A stretch of 28,728 nt of DNA from Anaerolineaceae bacterium (GCA_027348305.1 DAIEPS010000003.1:1-28728), one strand, 5' to 3'; positions 7,480 to 14,931 are shown, counted from the first letter of the stretch. Notes: generated by a model from the letters alone, not told the origin. Numbers and translations are program-made.

Positions 7480-8221
7480 AAATTCCGGTCAAGAGTTCAT
7501 GGTCAATACGCGTTATGAAAATCTCAGCCCTACCCCGCAGGAGGGAGGGGTTGTTCCCCAGCCGCCGCTGGAACTGCCTCTGCCGGAGGGAGCAGCATTA
7601 ATTTCTCTTCCGCCGCACGAGACGATCTCGGTCCCTCACATGGATCTGCGCAGCGCGGTGGAAGGCCGCCGCACCATCCGCAAATATGCACCCGTGCCCC
7701 TTACACTTGAAGAGACGGCCTACCTGTTATGGGTGTCGCAGGGCGTGAAGCATGTGTCGGCAAGACCCGCCACGGCGCGGACGGTGCCATCCGCGGGGGC
7801 GAGGCATGCCTTCGAGACCTATCTGCTGGTCAACCGTGTGGAGGGGCTTGAGCCCGGTCTTTACCGCTACATGGCCATTGAGCAAGGACTTGTGAATTTG
7901 AACGCGGTGGCAGATATCGCAGCGCAGCTAAAAGATGCCTGCCTGGAACAGCCTCAACTCGAGAACTGTGCCGCAGCTTTCATCTGGGTGGCCGTCGTGG
8001 AGCGTATGTTCTGGCGCTACGTTGAACGCGGTTACCGCTACCTGCATCTGGATGCCGGCCATGTGTGTCAGAACCTGGCGCTGGGCGCCGAGCAGATCGG
8101 CGCGGGTATCTGCCCGATCGCGGCGTTTGACGATGAAAAACTAAACACTGTTCTCAGCCTGGACGGTGAATCCATGTTCGTGGTTTATCTGGCGACGGTG
8201 GGGAAAAAATCAGATAATTGA
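7469..8221 (+). CDS. SagB-type / nitroreductase-family FMN oxidoreductase
   Basis: The 250-residue product has a proline-rich N-terminal 55 residues followed by a nitroreductase-like domain. The FMN-phosphate region RRTIRKY (67-73) comes first, then TARTVPSAGARHA (102-114), which matches the SagB/ThcOx-type pattern, then GLYRYM. The C-terminal segment GAEQIGAGICPIAAFDDEKL completes the flavin site. SagB-like enzymes include azoline oxidases of peptide natural products, but stand-alone versions next to unrelated genes are common. No precursor peptide or cyclodehydratase gene is visible here, so the substrate is unknown. AAGGAG (7457-7462) lies 6 nt before the ATG, inside the end of the acetyltransferase gene. 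The gene looks somewhat richer in GC than murJ by eye. Confidence 0.85.
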   Translation: MMDKNSGQEFMVNTRYENLSPTPQEGGVVPQPPLELPLPEGAALISLPPHETISVPHMDLRSAVEGRRTIRKYAPVPLTLEETAYLLWVSQGVKHVSARPATARTVPSAGARHAFETYLLVNRVEGLEPGLYRYMAIEQGLVNLNAVADIAAQLKDACLEQPQLENCAAAFIWVAVVERMFWRYVERGYRYLHLDAGHVCQNLALGAEQIGAGICPIAAFDDEKLNTVLSLDGESMFVVYLATVGKKSDN

Positions 8222-8690
8222 GAATGGAGAATCGAGAGTTGTAAACAACCAATGACTGGTGATTGAGGGTTCCTTCAGACTCTCCAGTTCTTGAAATATG
8301 AAATGAATTGTTAAAAATATATCTTATCTTGATGTAAAAAATATACATTGTTTATTTGTTGATATGTACATCCAGTAATTTTCCACACACACATCATTAC
8401 GGGAAGTTAAAAATCCATTCGATCATTAAAAAATCATCCATTAATCCGGCCAAAAAACCAGAAAAATCACAATCGGCAGTCTTTTGATGGGCGGGGTCAA
8501 AAAGTTTTTGTAAGGAGGTTAAGGAAAAATTGACGACAAAAGCGCCGATTTTGAACTCAAAAATACACAGTAAAAACTATAATTTTTATCCAATTAATAC
8601 CATAAATGCCCCCATTGGTAACCCCAAACCACTATTAATAAAAAGACACGGCTGTTTTGCCGTGTCTCATCCTTTTTAACTAAACAGCGT
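8222..8690. other. AT-rich convergent intergenic region
   Basis: This 469-bp region lies between the plus-strand flavoprotein gene and minus-strand pfkA. Apart from the pfkA terminator at its right end I see no gene, tRNA or convincing regulatory site. The composition is clearly more AT-rich than the flanking genes. Confidence 0.6.
8635..8667 (-). terminator. Intrinsic terminator of dnaE-pfkA
   Basis: On the minus strand AGACACGGC, loop AAAACA, GCCGTGTCT is followed by TTTTATTAATAG. The 9-bp GC-rich stem (8644-8652 with 8659-8667) and T-run make a standard intrinsic terminator 24 bp after the pfkA stop. Confidence 0.9.
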
Positions 8691-9671
8691 TTACTTAGCC
8701 AGGATCTTGGTCATCTCAATGAACTTCGCGGAGAGGGTTTTGGTGTGAGAGATCACGTCGTCAATGGGGACCGGAACCATTTCAGTGCCCTGGAGGCCTG
8801 TCATAACGTTGGTTTTGCCTGCGATCAAAAACTCGACCGCGGTCACCCCAAAACGGGTGGCCAGCATGCGGTCAAACGCGGACGGTTTGCCGCCGCGCTG
8901 GATGTGCCCTAAAATGGTGACGCGGGTCGAGAAGCCGATATCCATGGCGTCGATCTTGGCGGCCAGTTCGAGGGCGTGGGGTTCATAGCCTTCGGCCACC
9001 ACGATGATGGCGTGAGATTTGCCGCGGCGATAGGCATCTTCAATGGCGTTAGCCACTTCTTCGGGCGGCGTCTTGTACTCAGGGATGAGCACCAGTTCAG
9101 CACCGCAGACGATGCCTGCCTGCACCGCCAGGTAGCCTGAGGCGCGGCCCATGGTTTCGATCAAAAAGGCGCGGTTGTGCGAAGAGGCAGTATCGCGGAT
9201 CTTGTCGATGGCGTCCACAATGGTATTGAGCGCGGTATCCACACCAATGCACATGTCGGTGCCGAAAATATCATTGTCAATGCTGGCAGGCACGCCCACC
9301 ACGGGGATGCCCTTGGCGACCAGTTTTTGTGCACCGTTCAATGAGCCGTCTCCGCCCGCCACGATCAGGGCGTCCATGCCGGCGTTGTTGATCTGTCTGA
9401 TGGCTTCCCGCTGTCCGCTTGGTTCGCGGAATTCCTTGCTGCGCGCGGTCTGCAAAATGGTTCCGCCGCGCTGCAAAATGCCGCTCACATCTCGAATTCC
9501 CATTTCACGAAACTTACCGTGGATCAGACCTTCATACCCGCCTTCAATCCCCAGCGTCTTGATGCCATAGGCTGCACAAGTCCGCACTACTGCCCGAATA
9601 AACGGGTTCATTCCGGGGGCATCACCACCGGAGGTCATTACACCGATTGTCTTAATTGTTGATTCTTCCAT
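8691..9671 (-). CDS. pfkA: 6-phosphofructokinase, ATP-type
   Basis: The 326-residue product matches the usual short bacterial PFK length. It phosphorylates fructose 6-phosphate to the 1,6-bisphosphate, the committed step of glycolysis. Visible motifs are the nucleotide-binding TSGGDAPGMN (13-22), GGDGS (106-110), the catalytic-loop equivalent ASIDNDI (129-135, with Ser where E. coli has Thr) and ETMGRASG (172-179). The Gly in GGDGS is the state seen in ATP-dependent enzymes; pyrophosphate-dependent ones usually have Asp there. AGGAAAG precedes the ATG at good spacing. It starts 19 nt after the dnaE stop and is followed by an intrinsic terminator, so it is probably the last gene of a dnaE-pfkA transcript. 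Confidence 0.95.
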   Translation of the reverse strand: MEESTIKTIGVMTSGGDAPGMNPFIRAVVRTCAAYGIKTLGIEGGYEGLIHGKFREMGIRDVSGILQRGGTILQTARSKEFREPSGQREAIRQINNAGMDALIVAGGDGSLNGAQKLVAKGIPVVGVPASIDNDIFGTDMCIGVDTALNTIVDAIDKIRDTASSHNRAFLIETMGRASGYLAVQAGIVCGAELVLIPEYKTPPEEVANAIEDAYRRGKSHAIIVVAEGYEPHALELAAKIDAMDIGFSTRVTILGHIQRGGKPSAFDRMLATRFGVTAVEFLIAGKTNVMTGLQGTEMVPVPIDDVISHTKTLSAKFIEMTKILAK

Positions 9672-9690
9672 TTTACTTTCCTAACGATGA

Positions 9691-11256
9691 TTAAACGATT
9701 TCGACCTGCACGTTTTCAGGGCCGACCAATTCTACCAGCTTATTAAGCAATTCGGAATTGGCTGCCGTGGTATCGTTGGGAAAATCAAGCAGGTGTTTTC
9801 TTCCCTGTTCAAAGATCAAGAAACAAAAGTGGTCTTCGCCCGGGAAGGAGTTGAGCAACCCGTGCACCCGGCGCATGCGGCGTACGTCCCTCTCTTTTTC
9901 GCCGCTGGCTGTCAGAGTGACCGTGATCATTTGCTTTCTGGTTATGGTTGTGCTGCGGTATGGGTTTGAAAATTCCGGCGGCACGATGGCCTGCGGTTTT
10001 TCCTTGTGTTCCACGATGGAGACAGCATCCCCTTTTTCAGGCTCACTGTGAGCGTCCACAGGCGCGGGTTTCTTTTCGACCCACGCAGCGGTTGTGGTTG
10101 TGGTTTTTTCCGGCTGGGCTTTAACGGCCGCAGTGGCAATAACCGGCGCCGCGGATGTGATCGGTTTCGTTTCTACAGGCGGTGATTTCAATTCAAAAGG
10201 CTCGCTCATCTCGGGCGGAGGGGCCAGGTGCCAGTCATCTGGCAGCATGGGCATTTCAGGTTCTTCAGGCATTTGGGCATCAACGCTGATCTCAACCGGG
10301 GGCATATCCGGTTCGAGCACTCCGGTTTCAACGGCCGTATTCAGGGCAATCTCTTCAGCATCGCGCATTTCGTCCGTGACGTCTTCGAGACGGATGGCTT
10401 TGATGACATCCGTTAAAACCTTGGGGTCGCCCGAGGCAGAATCCACCTTGCCGTCTGCGATGATCACCGATTCCATCTGTACCAATGGACCGAATTTCTC
10501 CCACACCTTGGGGAAGATGACCAGTTCGATCGGCCCCTGCAGGTCTTCAATGGTGGCAAAGGCCATCGGGTTGCCGTTCTTGGTGGTCAGGGTGCGCATG
10601 CGTGTCACCAGGCCGGCCACGGTCACCTTGGATTGATGCGCCACCTCGGCCAGTTCAATGGATGAATGACTCGCGTTTTGGCGGATATAAGGCAGATAAG
10701 GGGTGATGGGATGGTCGGACACGTACAACCCGATCAATTCCTTTTCCCATTCAAGCTGTTCGCGGCGGTCAAGCATCATGCCTTCAGGCAGGTGGATGTC
10801 ATCCACAATACCGCTGGCCTCGCCGAAGATGCTCAACTGACCGCTTTCGGCGGCTTTAAAATGGCTGTTGCTGATCGAGATCATGCTGTCCATCACAGCC
10901 AGCAGCGCCTTGCGCTCGCCGAAACAGTCCAGTGCACCCACGCGGATGAGACATTCCAGGCTGCGTTTACCCACCCGGTGCAGATCCACGCGGCGGATAA
11001 AATCGTTCAAACTCTTGAACTTGCCCTGCGCCCTGGCGTTGAGGATCATATCCACGGGGTCTTTGCCGACGTTCTTGACCGCGCCCAACCCAAAGCGGAT
11101 GGCGGATTTTTCACCGGGGATATCTTCAATGGTGAAATCCCAACCGCTTGAACAGACATCCGGCGGTAGCACTTCAATGCCCATGCTGCGGCAGTCCGCG
11201 GCGTAGAAGGCCACCTTGGCCGCGTCGCTTTTCGAGACCGAAAGCAGGGCGGTCAT
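9691..11256 (-). CDS. dnaE: DNA polymerase III alpha subunit, C-terminal part after an in-frame stop
   Basis: This 521-residue frame is the direct continuation of the upstream dnaE frame at 11269-13584, in the same phase and separated only by TAA and four sense codons. Its start (MTALLSVSKSDAAKV) is the normal DnaE sequence that follows 'YLKTHYxVEY'. It holds the helix-hairpin-helix region (about 50-110), the OB-fold (about 211-275, VTVAGLVTRMRTLTTKNG), an unusually long Pro/Glu/Thr/Ala-rich linker (about 300-435) and a C-terminal domain (436-521). The ATG at 11256 has no clear ribosome site, so separate translation would depend on re-initiation 12 nt after the stop. Alternatives are a sequencing error, a recent pseudogene, or stop readthrough. 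pfkA follows by 19 nt. Confidence 0.8.
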   Translation of the reverse strand: MTALLSVSKSDAAKVAFYAADCRSMGIEVLPPDVCSSGWDFTIEDIPGEKSAIRFGLGAVKNVGKDPVDMILNARAQGKFKSLNDFIRRVDLHRVGKRSLECLIRVGALDCFGERKALLAVMDSMISISNSHFKAAESGQLSIFGEASGIVDDIHLPEGMMLDRREQLEWEKELIGLYVSDHPITPYLPYIRQNASHSSIELAEVAHQSKVTVAGLVTRMRTLTTKNGNPMAFATIEDLQGPIELVIFPKVWEKFGPLVQMESVIIADGKVDSASGDPKVLTDVIKAIRLEDVTDEMRDAEEIALNTAVETGVLEPDMPPVEISVDAQMPEEPEMPMLPDDWHLAPPPEMSEPFELKSPPVETKPITSAAPVIATAAVKAQPEKTTTTTAAWVEKKPAPVDAHSEPEKGDAVSIVEHKEKPQAIVPPEFSNPYRSTTITRKQMITVTLTASGEKERDVRRMRRVHGLLNSFPGEDHFCFLIFEQGRKHLLDFPNDTTAANSELLNKLVELVGPENVQVEIV

Positions 11257-11268
11257 ATATTCAACGGT

Positions 11269-13584
11269 TTAATGTGTCTTGAGGTAGGCTGTTTCCACGG
11301 CGACCACGCCGTAATCCGCGGCATGACTCTTATTAAAGCCGTAGCGGGCGAAGTTCTCCCACTCGGTAAAGATGGCCATGGCGGTGGGCTCGTCAATGCC
11401 CTTTTCGCCAGCGCCCTTCACGAATTTGGCTTTATGTTTTTCGATCTCAGCGGCCAGCTTCTTTGAGATGGCCTTGCGGAAGTCATCCGCATCTGCGGCG
11501 GTGTAACCGGCCATGCCCATCACGGCCAGCATCAACTGCTCCTGGTAAATGGGGATGCCGAAGGTCTCCGAGAAGAACTCTTCCATCTTGGGATGGCGGT
11601 AGCTTACCGGTTCCTCGTTGTGGAGCCGTTTGATATATGAGGGGATGAATTCCATCGGGCCTGGACGGAAGAGCGCCACCATGGCGATAATGTTTGACAG
11701 GTTTTCAGGCTTCATCTGGGTGATGTAGCGGGTCATGCCGTTGCCTTCAAGTTGGAAGACACCGGCGGTGTGTCCGCGGCCCAGTACTTCAAAAGTTTCA
11801 GGGTCATCCAGAGGAATATTGTGCAGATTCAAAATAACGTTATGACGGTCTTTGATCAGGTCGCAGGCGCGCTGCATGATGGTTAGGGTTGAAAGCCCCA
11901 GAAAGTCCACTTTAAGCAGACCGAGCTTGTCGACGATCTTCATCTCAAACTGGGTGACCGTTTTGATCGGGGATTCTTCCGACCCGCTGGTGGGACGGTG
12001 CAGGGGGATGTAATCCACCATGGGTACGTCTGTGATCACCACACCGGCGGCGTGCGTGCCTGCGTTGCGGGCCACGCCTTCCATACGGGCAGCGGTGTCG
12101 ATCAGGTCATGCATATAATCCGATTCGTTGTAGATGGCGCGGAATTGATCCGACGCTTCAAGCGAGTTGAGCACAGTAACCGGTTTGTCAGGGATCACCG
12201 CAGGCACGGTTTTGCTCACGCGGTCCACTTCTGAAAGGGGAATATCCATCACGCGGCCAACGTCGCGCAGCGCGGCGCGCGCGCCCAAGGTGCCGAAGGT
12301 GATGATCTGCGCCACTTTATCCGCACCGTATTGACGGGCGCAGTATTCCATGATCAGCGCGCGCTTGTCATCCTGGATGTCGAGGTCGATATCCGGCATC
12401 GAGATACGATTGGGGTTCAAGAAGCGTTCGAAGAGCAGTTTGTGACCGAGGGGTTCGATCAAGCTGATCTGCAGCGAGTAGGCTACTATGGAGCCGGCGC
12501 CTGATCCACGAGTGTTGTACCAGACGTTGTTCTCTCTTGAAAAGCGGCAAAGATCCCATACGATCAAGAAATAGGCGTCAAATCCCATCTGATGGATAAT
12601 GCCCAGTTCGTAATTGAGGCGTTCCCTGATCTCGGGGGCGTTGGCCTTGGCGCCGTATTGGATCACCAGGCCTTCTTCGCACAGCCTGCGCAGGTAGGTT
12701 TCGGCGGTGAAACCCTCCGGCACCGGGAACTGCGGCAGGTGGTAGCCCTTTTTGATCAGGTCCACGTTGCAGCGATCGGCGATCAGCAGCGTGTTGCTGA
12801 GGGCATCCGGCTTTTCGGGGAAGAGTGCGGCCATTTCTTCTGGCGAGCGCAGATAGTAAGAGTCGCCGGTCATGCGCATGCGGTTGGTATCGCTGACCAG
12901 TGAGCCGGTCTGGATGCAGAGCATGATATCTTGCAGACGGGCATCGGCGCGGTTGATGTAATGCACGTCGTTGGTGGCGATGTATTTGGCGTTGTAGCGT
13001 TTGCCGAGATCCACCAGTGTCTTGTTGAGTGCGGGCAGTTCGGCGATGTCGTGGCTTTGCAGCTCGACGAAGAAATTATCCGCGCCGAAGACGTTGTAAT
13101 ACCAGTCCAGCATTTCGCGGCCAGCCTCAACGCCCTTGTGCAGGATCGTTCGCGGCACTTCGCCAGACATGCACGAGGTGGTGGCGATCAGCCCCTCAGA
13201 GTGGGCGGCCAGGAATTCATGGTCCACGCGGGGATAGTAGTAGAAACCTTCCAACTGGGCGGCGCTGGCGATCTTGAGCAGGTTCTTGTAGCCTGTCTCG
13301 TTTTCGGCCAGCAGCAGCAGGTGGAAGGAGTGTTTGTCTTTTTGCGAATCACGGTCTGTCATGCGCCGGGCGGAAACGTAGGTTTCAAGCCCGATGATGG
13401 GTTTGACCCCGGCATCCTTTGCGGCCATGTAGAACTCGATCACCCCGAACATCGTACCGTGATCCGTGATCGCCACGGAGTCCATGTTCAATTCCTTAAC
13501 CTTTGCGATCAGCTTCTTGATATTGCTGAAGCCGTCCAATAGGGAATATTCGGTGTGAACGTGAAGATGAGCGAAAGATGACAT
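11269..13584 (-). CDS. dnaE: DNA polymerase III alpha subunit, N-terminal part ending at an in-frame TAA
   Basis: This frame gives 771 residues of the replicative polymerase. The PHP domain comes first (HLHVHTEYSLLDG, His8 and His10; DSVAITDHGTM). The polymerase core has the metal-binding aspartates in MPDIDLDIQ (Asp400, Asp402) and Asp560 in LLKVDFLGL, matching E. coli 401/403/555. GFNKSHAADYGVVAVETAYLKTH is the well-conserved fingers/thumb boundary, and translation stops right after it at TAA (11269-11271), where a Tyr codon is expected. All catalytic residues therefore lie in this part, while the OB-fold and C-terminal domain lie in the next frame. The start ATG at 13584 has little Shine-Dalgarno match, but an extended -10 promoter lies about 40 bp upstream. 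Confidence 0.85.
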   Translation of the reverse strand: MSSFAHLHVHTEYSLLDGFSNIKKLIAKVKELNMDSVAITDHGTMFGVIEFYMAAKDAGVKPIIGLETYVSARRMTDRDSQKDKHSFHLLLLAENETGYKNLLKIASAAQLEGFYYYPRVDHEFLAAHSEGLIATTSCMSGEVPRTILHKGVEAGREMLDWYYNVFGADNFFVELQSHDIAELPALNKTLVDLGKRYNAKYIATNDVHYINRADARLQDIMLCIQTGSLVSDTNRMRMTGDSYYLRSPEEMAALFPEKPDALSNTLLIADRCNVDLIKKGYHLPQFPVPEGFTAETYLRRLCEEGLVIQYGAKANAPEIRERLNYELGIIHQMGFDAYFLIVWDLCRFSRENNVWYNTRGSGAGSIVAYSLQISLIEPLGHKLLFERFLNPNRISMPDIDLDIQDDKRALIMEYCARQYGADKVAQIITFGTLGARAALRDVGRVMDIPLSEVDRVSKTVPAVIPDKPVTVLNSLEASDQFRAIYNESDYMHDLIDTAARMEGVARNAGTHAAGVVITDVPMVDYIPLHRPTSGSEESPIKTVTQFEMKIVDKLGLLKVDFLGLSTLTIMQRACDLIKDRHNVILNLHNIPLDDPETFEVLGRGHTAGVFQLEGNGMTRYITQMKPENLSNIIAMVALFRPGPMEFIPSYIKRLHNEEPVSYRHPKMEEFFSETFGIPIYQEQLMLAVMGMAGYTAADADDFRKAISKKLAAEIEKHKAKFVKGAGEKGIDEPTAMAIFTEWENFARYGFNKSHAADYGVVAVETAYLKTH

Positions 13585-13625
13585 GTCGGGGGCTGCACTC
13601 CAAAGGCTACTAGTAATTCTGATTC

Positions 13626-13654
13626 ATTATAGCATTTTGAAAATCGGCTGTCCT
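13626..13654 (-). promoter_or_regulatory. dnaE promoter, extended -10
   Basis: Read on the minus strand, TGCTATAAT is an extended -10 with perfect TATAAT (plus 13626-13631), and AGGACA (plus 13649-13654) is a four-of-six -35 box with a 17-nt spacer. The predicted transcript starts near 13619 and has a leader of about 35 nt before the ATG at 13584. Confidence 0.65.
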
Positions 13655-13708
13655 TAAGAATGGATTTTGTCCAGGTTATTTTAAGGTGCGATACGCAGGG
13701 ATATTGTT

Positions 13709-13744
13709 GGGTGCATCCTGTTTGGTGGGATGCACCATTTTTTT
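13709..13744 (+). terminator. Orphan terminator-like hairpin
   Basis: GGTGCATCC (13710-13718) and GGATGCACC (13728-13736) form a 9-bp stem with a 9-nt loop, followed by ATTTTTTT on the plus strand. It looks like an intrinsic terminator for plus-strand transcription, yet no plus-strand gene lies upstream for more than 5 kb. It may belong to the repeat cluster that follows, end antisense transcripts, or mark a short unannotated RNA. Confidence 0.55.
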
Positions 13745-13753
13745 AAACCAGTT

Positions 13754-13870
13754 GTAGGGTATGTTCGTTTTGCGCGAATTATGCGCCCCCGGGCGGTTTT
13801 TACGAGAGGGGTGAACCCACCATTAGGTAAAACAATAAGGTGGGTTCCAAATTTCAGGAGCACACCCTAC
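13754..13870. repeat. MITE-like palindromic element B, copy 1
   Basis: This 117-bp element begins GTAGGGT and ends ACCCTAC. Its centre holds GAACCCACC, ATTAGGTAAAACAATAA, GGTGGGTTC, nearly identical to the core of copy 2 at 14009. Its termini are less perfect than those of copy 2, and it carries about 40 extra bases (about 13768-13810) rich in GCGC and CCCCCGGG. No coding capacity is visible; it resembles small non-autonomous palindromic repeats. Confidence 0.7.
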
Positions 13871-13883
13871 GCATTAAAAACGA

Positions 13884-13970
13884 GTATAAAACTCCAACAC
13901 ATCACCCTTGTCACGGATCAACAATGGCCTCACCCCCGGCCCCTCTCCAACGCGTTGGAGAGGGGTGCCT
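13884..13970. repeat. Gene-tail plus palindrome unit A, copy 1
   Basis: This 87-bp unit matches 14162-14248 with only a few substitutions. Its first 32 bp duplicate the 3' end of the DUF3267 gene (14311-14342). Its second half holds CCTCACCCCCGGCCCCTCTCC and a perfect 26-bp palindrome at 13940-13965 centred on ACGCGT. Confidence 0.8.
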
Positions 13971-14008
13971 GTTGAGTTTTGAATATCTTTATAAGAGTAT
14001 TTAGTGGA

Positions 14009-14085
14009 GTAGGGTGGGTTCGGACGTTGAACCCACCATTAGGTAAACAACAAGGTGGGTTCCAACAATCAGGAACCCACCCTAC
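14009..14085. repeat. MITE-like palindromic element B, copy 2
   Basis: This 77-bp element has exact 12-bp terminal inverted repeats, GTAGGGTGGGTT (14009-14020) and AACCCACCCTAC (14074-14085). A second, internal inverted repeat is GAACCCACC (14029-14037) with GGTGGGTTC (14054-14062). The inner and outer arms share sequence, so alternative hairpins are possible. It contains no gene. Confidence 0.8.
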
Positions 14086-14096
14086 GAGCATTAAAT

Positions 14097-14193
14097 CTTA
14101 GTTTTTAGTTTATTTTTGTGTATTTTGTGGTTAAAAAGATTTTTGCGATTAACTCCGTGAGGTATAAAACTCCAGCACATCACCCTTGTCGCG
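14097..14193. repeat. Duplicated 3' tail of the DUF3267 gene
   Basis: This stretch of about 97 bp repeats 14247-14342, which is the end of the DUF3267 gene and its downstream flank. Read on the minus strand it still encodes RDKGDVLEFYTSRS and a stop, against RDKGDVLEFYASRC and a stop in the intact gene. It therefore looks like the remnant of a tandem copy. Confidence 0.75.
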
Positions 14194-14248
14194 GATTAAC
14201 AATGGCCTCACCCCCGGCCCCTCTCCAACGCGTTGGAGAGGGGTGCCT
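14162..14248. repeat. Gene-tail plus palindrome unit A, copy 2
   Basis: This is the second 87-bp unit, 278 bp after the first. It includes the same gene-tail segment followed by the GC-rich palindrome (14218-14243, exact 26-bp). The next copy of the gene tail, without a palindrome, is the real end of the DUF3267 gene. Confidence 0.8.
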
Positions 14249-14297
14249 TAGTTTTTTAATTTTTTTGTGTATTTTGTGGTTAAAAAGATTTTTGCGA

Positions 14298-14900
14298 TTA
14301 ACACCGCGAGGCATAAAACTCCAGCACATCACCCTTGTCGCGCGCCAACACATCAGCGGGGGAGCGCAGCAGCCAATACACCATCCACACGTCGCCGCAA
14401 GCGCCGCTGGTATTTAGCACCAACATCCACACCAGGGGACTCATCCACCAGGTGGGCAGCACGAACATCAGCGAAACGCAGATGACCGTGATCCCGACCA
14501 GCGGGGCCAACCCGGTGATCAGGTACTGCCCCTTGGGCAAATACCAATCCGGGGCGGCGGCATAAGCATAATAGCCCTTGAACGCAAACAACGGACGGGT
14601 CTTGGTGAAGATCCAGAAGCACAAGCCGTGAAACCCTTCGTGGACAAAGAGCATGACAACGATGACGATCACGAGAGTCAGCAGCGAAAGCAAGGCGCCG
14701 CCGATATTGCCTGCTGAAAACGAGAAATTCATGCTGCCCGGGTGGATCCTATTGGCCAGACCTGCAAACCCGATCCATGAGGCAATGAGCAGGACGATGC
14801 CGATCACATTCACCAGGACCAGATCCTTTGTCTGGCGTAAATCCAGGGTGCGTGAAAGGGTATATCCTTCGGGGAGCATTTTTGTGGCAATGTTTTTCAT
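14298..14900 (-). CDS. DUF3267-like membrane protein with HExxH motif, putative metalloprotease
   Basis: The 200-residue product has about four to five hydrophobic segments and the zinc-protease motif HEGFH (His87, Glu88, His91) inside FVHEGFHGLCF, on or near a membrane helix. This pattern fits the DUF3267/M50-like putative membrane zinc metalloproteases. A third metal ligand is not certain; Asp in SGACGDVW near the C-terminus is a candidate. The substrate is unknown. TATAAT (plus 14907-14912) ends 6 nt before the ATG at 14900, so the mRNA is predicted to be leaderless. Its last 15 codons are duplicated downstream in the repeat cluster. It is divergent from the CitE-like gene. Confidence 0.85.
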   Translation of the reverse strand: MKNIATKMLPEGYTLSRTLDLRQTKDLVLVNVIGIVLLIASWIGFAGLANRIHPGSMNFSFSAGNIGGALLSLLTLVIVIVVMLFVHEGFHGLCFWIFTKTRPLFAFKGYYAYAAAPDWYLPKGQYLITGLAPLVGITVICVSLMFVLPTWWMSPLVWMLVLNTSGACGDVWMVYWLLRSPADVLARDKGDVLEFYASRC

Positions 14901-14906
14901 GCAGTC

Positions 14907-14912
14907 ATTATA
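14907..14912 (-). promoter_or_regulatory. -10 box of DUF3267 gene, predicted leaderless
   Basis: On the minus strand a perfect TATAAT is followed by GACTGC and then the ATG at 14900. With the usual 6-7 nt from -10 to start, transcription begins at the start codon. The -35 region is not recognisable, and no Shine-Dalgarno sequence fits in the 6 nt. Confidence 0.6.
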
Positions 14913-14925
14913 GTGGTGTTTTGGA

Positions 14926-14931
14926 TATAAT
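14926..14931 (+). promoter_or_regulatory. -10 box of the CitE-like gene
   Basis: TATAAT at 14926-14931 would start a transcript near 14938, leaving a leader of about 20 nt that contains GGAGGG (14948-14953), 5 nt from the ATG. It lies close to the divergent -10 box at 14907-14912, so the two promoters probably interfere with each other. Confidence 0.5.

Larger units (their letters stand above)
13585..14297. other. Repeat-rich intergenic region between dnaE and the DUF3267 gene
   Basis: This 713-bp stretch has no credible gene. It holds the dnaE promoter, an orphan terminator-like hairpin, two copies of a GTAGGGT-ended palindromic element and two copies of a gene-tail plus GC-rich palindrome unit. 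The order from left to right is B1, A1, B2, A2, then the true end of the DUF3267 gene. Confidence 0.75.

Noticed and set aside
7469..8221. Natural-product (azoline peptide) cluster around the SagB-like gene
   Set aside because: No precursor peptide, YcaO/cyclodehydratase or export gene lies nearby; neighbours are murJ and an acetyltransferase.
8530..8679. 49-codon plus-strand frame starting TTG after GGAGG-like sequence
   Set aside because: It uses a weak start, has no conserved pattern and runs through the pfkA terminator hairpin; probably chance in AT-rich DNA.
11254..11340. Split intein as the reason for the dnaE break
   Set aside because: No intein sequence flanks the stop; the two frames are contiguous DnaE sequence with only a TAA and four sense codons between them, and the break is not at the known intein site.
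12931..13542. 203-codon plus-strand frame inside dnaE, and similar frames at 10094-10636 and 10666-11151
   Set aside because: They lie wholly antisense to conserved dnaE coding sequence and show His/Val/Gln-rich composition typical of shadow frames.
13754..14248. CRISPR array
   Set aside because: The repeats are two different long palindromic families, two copies each, without regular short spacers or cas genes.
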